Shown in pieces: positions 1 through 5,314 of a DNA stretch of 5,314 nt. Source of the DNA: an uncultured Proteiniphilum sp. (GTDB taxonomy: Bacteria > Bacteroidota > Bacteroidia > Bacteroidales > Dysgonomonadaceae). Location: contig NZ_CALNAT010000163.1 in the NCBI RefSeq assembly GCF_937873925.1, forward strand, positions 1-5,314, given 5' to 3'. The position numbers and the translations under genes were made by a program. The notes beneath the pieces are model-generated. The model saw nothing but the letters and a program-made list of their open reading frames with translations, had not been told where the DNA came from and searched no databases. Each line of letters opens with the position of its first letter. Position 1 is the first letter of the stretch.

Positions 1-1
1 G

Positions 2-2173
2 AAAAAAGAATTAGGATTTCAAGGGTGGTTGACATTTTCAGAGATTGTACACGCCACAGCAGACTCCCCTATCGGCCCCTGGAAATATAAAGGGACATTG
101 CTCAAAGGAAGGGGACCGGATTATTGGGATGCTTTAGGAGTTCATAATCCGATGATCGCTTTTTTTGATGGTAAATACTATTTGTACTACAATTCAACCA
201 ATCTGAATGGTGAACCCTATGATGAAAAAGAATTAAAAGAATTGGGGCAACAAGGCGGAAAACATCCAAAATGGGGAAATGTCCGCAACAATCAGCGGAT
301 CGGTGTAGCTGTTGCTGATTCATTTGACGGACCTTGGGAGAGAATGGACGAACCTTTGATAGAACCGGCAGGACCGGTCAGAAATATGGTCAATAATCCA
401 ACAATTACACAGAAAGATGACCTGTATTATCTGATATTTAAAGGAGACAAACCCGATGAAAAGCGAATTATACGCGATCAGGCGATTGCAATTTCAAAAT
501 CGCCGACAGGACCTTTTGAAATACAGGAAAAACCAGTGATTGACTATATAGAAACGGAGGACATGGCAATGTGGTACGACACTAAACGTGAACGTTTTTA
601 CGCTGTTTTCCATGCATTTGCCGGATTTATAGGAATGGTCACCTCCACAGATGGTAAAGACTGGAGGCAAGCTACTGAATACATCGTTATCCCCAAGAGA
701 ATATTGATGACAAACGGCCAATTCTGTCTTCCTGACCGGCTGGAACGTCCTTTCGTAGTAGTAGAAAACGATGAACCGCAGGTACTGGTATTATCAGCTA
801 AAAAAGGGGACGATTCTTATCTGGTATTTATTCCGGTTAATCAGGAAAAAGATAATACTCCCTCTACTATTATAGTATCTGATAAAGTAAAACAGACAGT
901 TAAATTCGGTGTGGATGCTGAGAGGCTTTGGGACTGGGACAGGAATATGAAAGAAGAACTGGCCCACCTGGCGGTTAACGAAATGAAAAGTGAATATATT
1001 CGTGTCGCCATCGATGCCACCTATGAAAGGGAGGAAGGAGTCAAAAATGAAAATGCCTACGATGATGAGATTGAAATGATGAATGTCATCCAATCGGCAA
1101 ATCCGGATATTCAGTTTTTTGCCAGCTCCAGGCCCCTCTTTGAAGCATATTCCAAAGACGAAAGAGAAACGATATGGGGTCATAAAGACAATACTCCCTG
1201 GTCACCCTATCCCCGATGGATATTAGATTGGAAGCAAGACGGAACAAAGAAGATGAAGGATGGTACAATAGTGCCCAAATGGAAGGAAGAGATCCTTCAC
1301 TTACCGAAACTGATCCAATATTTTGCAGATTATTTAAATCTCATGCACCGCAATGGTTTTAAGATAACCTACCTTGATGTGACGAATGAGAAAGAGACCA
1401 TTTCTCCTTCTGCCAATAAATATATCCATGAAAATCTGCCGAAATTACTGGAACCGGGGGTACATATGCCCGGATTAGTAGTCCCATCATCTTGGGCCAT
1501 TAGTGGAGCTACAGGCTGGCTGGACAAAGTAGATATATCAAAGGACGAACACGCCTCAATTGCAGTTGCCTCTACCCACAATACCGGACCAACAGGAGTA
1601 TATGAAGAGTTTGTGGCAAGAGCCAACAAACTGGGCATAAAAGAGATATGGAATACCGAGATGCATGGGTGGACCGGTGTGGATCTACATGAAGAAATAA
1701 TTACATCAGAGGTACTCTGGAAACATCTGCGTGCCGGATTTACAGGGATTGATACCTGGCTATTCTATGGACCGGCCAAAGGAAGAGGTCATACCATGAT
1801 TTGGGTAGACCATCAAAATAAGACCTACACCAGATCAGGGAAATACGAAATCTTTAAACAAGTGGTCAATTATGCCGGCGGAGGGAATTATGTAGAGGTA
1901 ACAATGCCCAATGAAGCCACCCCTACAGCCGCATTCATAAAAGACAACGTACTGTCGGTATGGGTATTGAATAAAAGCAGATTTCCCATGAATGAGACCC
2001 GATTCGATTTGGGGAAAAATAGAAAAATAAGGGAGGATCAATGCGAAGTGTACAGATGGCACAAAGATCTGCCGGGAGTAGGAGAAAAGAATGATCTTCC
2101 GGTTTCTCAGAATTCTTTCCATTACACTCTCGAAGACGAATCTTTATACTTCTTTAAAATTCAGTTAGACTAA
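2..2173 (+). CDS. Two-module glycoside hydrolase: GH43/GH117-like propeller fused to clan GH-A-like TIM barrel (5' partial)
   Basis: The reading frame is open from base 2 to a TAA at 2171-2173, giving 723 visible codons. There is no start in the window: the TTG at 29 is internal Leu10 of the fragment. Fragment residues 1 to about 280 look like a five-bladed propeller, with blade motifs VHNPMIAFFDGKYYLYY (from residue 47) and VNNPTI (130), and recurring turns SPIGPW (22), SFDGPW (107), SPTGPF (167) and STDGKDW (215). Glu184/Glu186 in ETEDMAMW are candidate acids. After a short linker (281-300) comes a TIM-barrel-like region (about 302-625): YLDVTNE ends at Asn462-Glu463, the likely acid/base, and IWNTEMHGW carries Glu553, the likely nucleophile. 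These sit 90 residues apart, as in retaining clan GH-A enzymes such as GH30. Residues about 640-723 are beta-rich, like a GH30-type side sandwich. The role is probably hydrolysis of a complex polysaccharide outside the cytoplasm; the signal peptide would lie upstream. The substrate and exact families are not determined. It precedes the esterase gene by 45 bases. Confidence 0.78.
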   Translation, partial: KKELGFQGWLTFSEIVHATADSPIGPWKYKGTLLKGRGPDYWDALGVHNPMIAFFDGKYYLYYNSTNLNGEPYDEKELKELGQQGGKHPKWGNVRNNQRIGVAVADSFDGPWERMDEPLIEPAGPVRNMVNNPTITQKDDLYYLIFKGDKPDEKRIIRDQAIAISKSPTGPFEIQEKPVIDYIETEDMAMWYDTKRERFYAVFHAFAGFIGMVTSTDGKDWRQATEYIVIPKRILMTNGQFCLPDRLERPFVVVENDEPQVLVLSAKKGDDSYLVFIPVNQEKDNTPSTIIVSDKVKQTVKFGVDAERLWDWDRNMKEELAHLAVNEMKSEYIRVAIDATYEREEGVKNENAYDDEIEMMNVIQSANPDIQFFASSRPLFEAYSKDERETIWGHKDNTPWSPYPRWILDWKQDGTKKMKDGTIVPKWKEEILHLPKLIQYFADYLNLMHRNGFKITYLDVTNEKETISPSANKYIHENLPKLLEPGVHMPGLVVPSSWAISGATGWLDKVDISKDEHASIAVASTHNTGPTGVYEEFVARANKLGIKEIWNTEMHGWTGVDLHEEIITSEVLWKHLRAGFTGIDTWLFYGPAKGRGHTMIWVDHQNKTYTRSGKYEIFKQVVNYAGGGNYVEVTMPNEATPTAAFIKDNVLSVWVLNKSRFPMNETRFDLGKNRKIREDQCEVYRWHKDLPGVGEKNDLPVSQNSFHYTLEDESLYFFKIQLD

Positions 2174-2218
2174 GACACGGTATTTAATGAGTTTTCACAA
2201 ATAAACAGATCATACAAA
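2174..2218 (+). other. Spacer between glycosidase and esterase genes; AT-rich leader without Shine-Dalgarno
   Basis: This 45-base spacer is A/T-rich and holds no hairpin followed by a T-run, so no intrinsic terminator is seen. It also has no copy of the Bacteroidota housekeeping promoter pattern (TTTG near -33 with TAnnTTTG near -7). The bases just before ATG 2219 (cagatcatacaaa) contain no purine-rich ribosome-binding motif, which is usual in Bacteroidota, where A-rich leaders often serve instead. The simplest reading is read-through within one operon. Confidence 0.5.
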
Positions 2219-2884
2219 ATGATAACAACGAAAAAAGTTTTTTTCAGTACGCTGTATTTACTGTTACTGTTGATAGCCTGCGCCAACCAGATACAGGACA
2301 GAAAAAAGGTACTCATCATTGGCGACTCAATATCCATAGGTTACACCCCTTTTGTAAAAAAATCCCTCTCTGACAAGGCGGATGTGTTCCACAATAAGGG
2401 AAATGCACAGCATACAGGGACCGGTAAAGAGATGCTGGAGGAATGGTTAGGAGACACGGAATGGGATATAATTGCTTTTAACTGGGGATTATGGGACCTG
2501 TGTTACCGTCATCCGGAATCAAAGGTGCAGGGTAACAGGGACAAGATTAACGGTACCGTCACATTTACCGTTGAACAATATGCGGCCAATATGGACACGA
2601 TCGTTACCAGGCTAAAGGACACCGGAGCAAAATTGCTCTTTATTACTACCACCGTCGTCCCCTCCAACGAAGCAGGGCGATTTGAAGGTGATGAAATAAA
2701 ATATAACAATGCTGCATTGGCAATTATGGAAAAGCATGGTATTCCTGTCCACGACCTTTATCAATATTCAATTGATATTCACAAAAGACACAGGCAAGGA
2801 GAAGGTGATGTCCATTACACTACTGAAGGTTATGAAGCACTGTCAGAATCAGTGATTGAAGCGATTAGAGGATTATTACAATAA
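2219..2884 (+). CDS. SGNH/GDSL-type lipoprotein esterase, probable carbohydrate O-deacetylase
   Basis: This 221-residue protein starts at ATG 2219; the hydrophobic lipoprotein signal follows at once, which fixes the start. The lipobox LIAC puts the lipidated cysteine at Cys21, so the protein should be membrane-anchored outside the cytoplasm. The SGNH catalytic pattern is visible: block I IIGDSISIGY with nucleophile Ser37, block II Gly61 in NKGNAQHTG, block III Asn88 in FNWGLWDL (oxyanion hole), and block V DVHYTTEGY with Asp197 and His199 completing the triad. Block III lacks the usual GxND order and instead has Asn followed by WGLWD, a variant I associate with a PUL-type subgroup of SGNH hydrolases. 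Family members remove acetyl or other acyl groups from sugars; acetyl is the best guess here, but the substrate is not shown by sequence. Length is normal for a single-domain SGNH enzyme. The residues after Cys21 (ANQIQDRKK) lack an acidic cluster like known Bacteroidota surface-export signals, so it may face the periplasm. It lies between two glycosidase genes, probably in the same transcript. Confidence 0.88.
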   Translation: MITTKKVFFSTLYLLLLLIACANQIQDRKKVLIIGDSISIGYTPFVKKSLSDKADVFHNKGNAQHTGTGKEMLEEWLGDTEWDIIAFNWGLWDLCYRHPESKVQGNRDKINGTVTFTVEQYAANMDTIVTRLKDTGAKLLFITTTVVPSNEAGRFEGDEIKYNNAALAIMEKHGIPVHDLYQYSIDIHKRHRQGEGDVHYTTEGYEALSESVIEAIRGLLQ

Positions 2885-2922
2885 AAATTCTCTGTCCGCA
2901 AAAATTATTAATCCATAGTCAT
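2885..2922 (+). other. Spacer between esterase and rhamnosidase genes; no promoter or terminator seen
   Basis: This 38-base spacer is A/T-rich and contains no credible stem-loop, promoter or Shine-Dalgarno motif. Its shortness and the shared strand support co-transcription of the esterase and rhamnosidase genes. Confidence 0.5.
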
Positions 2923-5314
2923 ATGAAACGTGTATTCTTCCCTCTATTATTTTTATTTATTATAGATGGCGTCATCCCTCAAACGCAGGTGAATGAGCTT
3001 TTGACTGAAAACCTTACCCTTCCCATAGGGTTGGATGTCTCCATACCCAGATTTACATGGCTGCTGGACAATAATACCCGGAATATTATTCAAACGGCTT
3101 ATGAAATTGAAGTAAAATCAGACAACCTATTTGTTTGGAGAAGTGGTAAAGTAATATCAGACTCTTCTGTCCTTGTTGCATACAAAGGTGTTCCTTTGGA
3201 AAGTAACACTTTATATACGTGGAGAGTAAGAGTATGGGACAATACGGGGCAAATGTCAGACTGGAGTTCTTATACCCGGTTCCGTACCGGTTTTTTGCAT
3301 TCGTCAGACTGGAAAGCACAATGGATCACCCCCGGTTTTGAAGAAGACACGATCAATCGTCCCTCTCCCTATTTAAGAAAGACATTTCAAACAAAAAAAG
3401 AGATCCGGCATGCTATCCTTTACGTTACATCACACGGCATGTATGAAGCATACCTGAACGGGAAGCGTGTGGGAGATGCACATTATACCCCGGGATGGAC
3501 ATCCTATCATAAACGATTGCAGTACCAGGTTTACGACGTTACCGACCTTGTACGACAAAATAATACGATCGCCGTAATGTTAGCAAGCGGATGGTATAGA
3601 GGGATTCTTGGATGGAGCAATAAAAACAACCACTATGGCCGTGACATAGCCTTATTATTTCAATTAGAGATTGAATATACCGACGGTATCCGAGAGAGAG
3701 TGATGTCAGATCCGTCTTGGAAAAGTTCCACAGGAAAAATCACCTATTCAGAGATCTATAATGGTGAAACAATCGATCTTCGTTTGGAAAAAGAGGGATG
3801 GATGCTTTCTCAATACGATGACTCACAATGGCAGGGTGTAAAAACGGCAAATTTTGATACAGCAAATCTGGTGGGTACCTATAACGAACCTGTCAGGCAA
3901 CAGGAGATTTTTAACCCGGTCAGGATATTCAGTACTCCCAAAGGAGAACAGATTATTGACTTCGGCCAGAACCTGGCCGGTTGGATAAGGATGAAGGTCA
4001 AGGGAAAAAGCGGTGATATGATCACATTATCACATGCTGAAGTATTAGACAAAGAAGGAAATTTCCATACTGCCAACCTGCGTGCAGCTAAGGCACAATG
4101 TATTTATATACTAAAAGACACCAATAAAGTTATACTACATCCTCATTTCACATGGCACGGATTCCGCTATGTGAAAATTGAAGGTTATCCCGGAGAAATC
4201 AAACCAGAGAATTTTGAGGCAGTAGCCCTTTATTCCGATATGGAACCCACGGGCAGTTTTACCTCATCCCATCCGCTAATCAACCGATTACAAAGTAATA
4301 TCCAATGGGGACAAAAAGGGAATTTCCTGGATATACCGACCGATTGCCCACAAAGAGATGAACGATTGGGATGGACGGGGGATATCCAGATTTTTGTCCC
4401 TACAGCAGTTTTCAACTTGCGGGTACATAATTTTCTAGCCAAGTGGTTACGGGATCTGGAAGCGGATCAATTGGCTACCGGTGAAGTGCCGAATTATATA
4501 CCTGACCTGGGGAGTAACGCCAACCGGGCAGCTTGGGGAGATGCGGCTACAATTGTTCCTTGGGCACTCTATAAAACCTACGGCGATAAGCGGATCCTAC
4601 GTCAACAATACGGCAGTATGAAAGCCTATGTAAAGAGTATTACCGATGTAACCCACGATGGGCTATGGGATAAAGGGTTTACTTTTGGGGACTGGCTGGC
4701 TTATTCTCCGGAAGAAGGAGAGAAAAAAACGCCCGGGACGAATAAATATATTATCACCCAGGCATATTATGCCAATTCGCTGCGTATCATGATGAATACC
4801 GCAAAGGTGTTGAACATCCCTGAAGATGAAATATATTATACAAACCTATTCGAACAGGCCACTAAAGCTTTTTATACGGCTTTTATCAATGAAAAAGGCG
4901 ACTTGATCTCTCAATCACAAACGGCCTACAGCATAGCACTCGAATTCGGGATGATACCCCATCATCTTGAAAAACAGGCAGCAGCAAGGCTGGCTGAACT
5001 GATTGGAGATTTCGGTCATTTTACCACAGGGTTTTTAGCTACTTCACCTCTGCCCCATATTCTCCTTCAATACGGATATGGCGATCTCGCTTATAAACTT
5101 CTGGAAAGGGAAGAATATCCATCGTGGCTCTACCCCATTACGATGGGAGCAACAACGTTCTGGGAAAGATGGAATGCGATAAAACCAGATGGAAACTTTC
5201 AGACACAGAAACCGCAGAGTAACTCTTTCAACCACTATGCACACGGTGCTATCGGAGATTTTTTGTACCGGAAAGTTGCCGGACTGAACATAGCCTCCGG
5301 TGAAGATGCAGCAG
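2923..5314 (+). CDS. GH78-type alpha-L-rhamnosidase (3' partial)
   Basis: An uninterrupted frame runs from ATG 2923 to the window edge, giving 797 complete codons and no stop. I translated it line by line and found no frameshift. Residues 1 to about 20 (MKRVFFPLLFLFIIDG) form a signal peptide without a lipobox cysteine, so a soluble periplasmic or secreted enzyme is expected. Domains follow the bacterial GH78 order: an N-terminal Ig/fibronectin-like domain (about 23-125, ending in RFRTGF), a rhamnosidase N domain from SDWKAQWI (128) with AYLNGKRVGD and TPGWTSY, a concanavalin-like domain around DFGQNLAGW (346), and the six-hairpin (alpha/alpha)6 catalytic domain from about 440. The hallmark PTDCPQRDERLGWTGD contains Asp474, Glu480 (likely general acid) and Asp487; GATTFWERW contains Glu748 (likely base). 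The spacing Asp-6-Glu-7-Asp matches characterised GH78 enzymes. NSFNHYAHGAIGDFLY (767 on) marks the end of the barrel; the C-terminal beta domain is mostly cut off. The reaction is inverting hydrolysis of terminal alpha-L-rhamnosides; the aglycone is unknown. It starts 38 bases after the esterase gene. Confidence 0.94.
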   Translation, partial: MKRVFFPLLFLFIIDGVIPQTQVNELLTENLTLPIGLDVSIPRFTWLLDNNTRNIIQTAYEIEVKSDNLFVWRSGKVISDSSVLVAYKGVPLESNTLYTWRVRVWDNTGQMSDWSSYTRFRTGFLHSSDWKAQWITPGFEEDTINRPSPYLRKTFQTKKEIRHAILYVTSHGMYEAYLNGKRVGDAHYTPGWTSYHKRLQYQVYDVTDLVRQNNTIAVMLASGWYRGILGWSNKNNHYGRDIALLFQLEIEYTDGIRERVMSDPSWKSSTGKITYSEIYNGETIDLRLEKEGWMLSQYDDSQWQGVKTANFDTANLVGTYNEPVRQQEIFNPVRIFSTPKGEQIIDFGQNLAGWIRMKVKGKSGDMITLSHAEVLDKEGNFHTANLRAAKAQCIYILKDTNKVILHPHFTWHGFRYVKIEGYPGEIKPENFEAVALYSDMEPTGSFTSSHPLINRLQSNIQWGQKGNFLDIPTDCPQRDERLGWTGDIQIFVPTAVFNLRVHNFLAKWLRDLEADQLATGEVPNYIPDLGSNANRAAWGDAATIVPWALYKTYGDKRILRQQYGSMKAYVKSITDVTHDGLWDKGFTFGDWLAYSPEEGEKKTPGTNKYIITQAYYANSLRIMMNTAKVLNIPEDEIYYTNLFEQATKAFYTAFINEKGDLISQSQTAYSIALEFGMIPHHLEKQAAARLAELIGDFGHFTTGFLATSPLPHILLQYGYGDLAYKLLEREEYPSWLYPITMGATTFWERWNAIKPDGNFQTQKPQSNSFNHYAHGAIGDFLYRKVAGLNIASGEDAA

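Noticed and set aside
29..31. TTG as the start codon of the first gene
   Set aside because: The frame stays open to base 2 and the upstream residues (KKELGFQGW) continue the propeller sequence. The codon falls inside a fold, and no signal peptide follows it, so the gene is simply cut by the window edge.
794..1183. Minus-strand open frame of 129 codons
   Set aside because: It lies wholly opposite the two-module hydrolase, has no recognisable motif, and its composition is what the opposite strand of a conserved gene would give. The same holds for the other antisense frames, including those opposite the rhamnosidase gene at 3086-3319, 3879-4076, 4230-4442 and 5044-5244.
2174..2222. Possible internal promoter before the esterase gene
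   Set aside because: The tatttaatg and gttttc stretches do not match TAnnTTTG with an upstream TTTG at the right spacing, so I do not call a promoter.
2625..2638. Perfect short inverted repeat (gagcaa-aa-ttgctc) followed by a T-rich stretch
   Set aside because: It lies inside the esterase coding sequence, between blocks III and V; the stem is six pairs and the two-base loop is too small for a hairpin. Chance is the better explanation.
2885..5314. Possible non-coding or broken region after the esterase, suggested by only short antisense frames there
   Set aside because: The plus strand is one continuous GH78 frame from ATG 2923 through the right edge; it lacks a stop only because the window ends.

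Overview
The window holds three tightly packed plus-strand genes for secreted carbohydrate-active enzymes, covering almost every base. The sequence suggests a Bacteroidota member (Bacteroidales-like): moderately AT-rich DNA, short A/T-rich spacers with no Shine-Dalgarno motif before clear start codons, a lipoprotein esterase, and a set of glycan-degrading enzymes as found in polysaccharide utilization loci (PULs). No SusC/SusD pair, regulator, sulfatase or RNA gene is visible, so this would be an internal slice of such a locus. The taxonomic assignment is inference.

Layout. (1) 2-2173: the 3' part of a large two-module glycoside hydrolase whose start lies left of the window. It has a five-bladed beta-propeller module resembling GH43/GH117-type enzymes, then a clan GH-A-like TIM barrel with a candidate acid/base Asn-Glu pair and a candidate nucleophile Glu, and a C-terminal beta-rich domain. 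(2) 2219-2884: an SGNH/GDSL-type esterase of 221 residues with a lipoprotein signal, probably a carbohydrate deacetylase. (3) 2923 to the window edge: a GH78-type alpha-L-rhamnosidase, 797 residues visible, open at its 3' end. Spacers are 45 and 38 bases, with no recognisable promoter or terminator, so co-transcription is likely.

How they may work together (inference): the esterase would remove O-acyl, probably O-acetyl, groups; the rhamnosidase would release terminal alpha-L-rhamnose; and the two-module enzyme would cleave one or two other linkages of the same glycan. Such a set fits an acylated, rhamnose-containing polysaccharide such as a pectic rhamnogalacturonan, plant gum, algal polymer or bacterial exopolysaccharide. 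The sequence does not decide which. The most notable item is the propeller/TIM-barrel fusion, with two potentially active sites of different mechanism in one chain.
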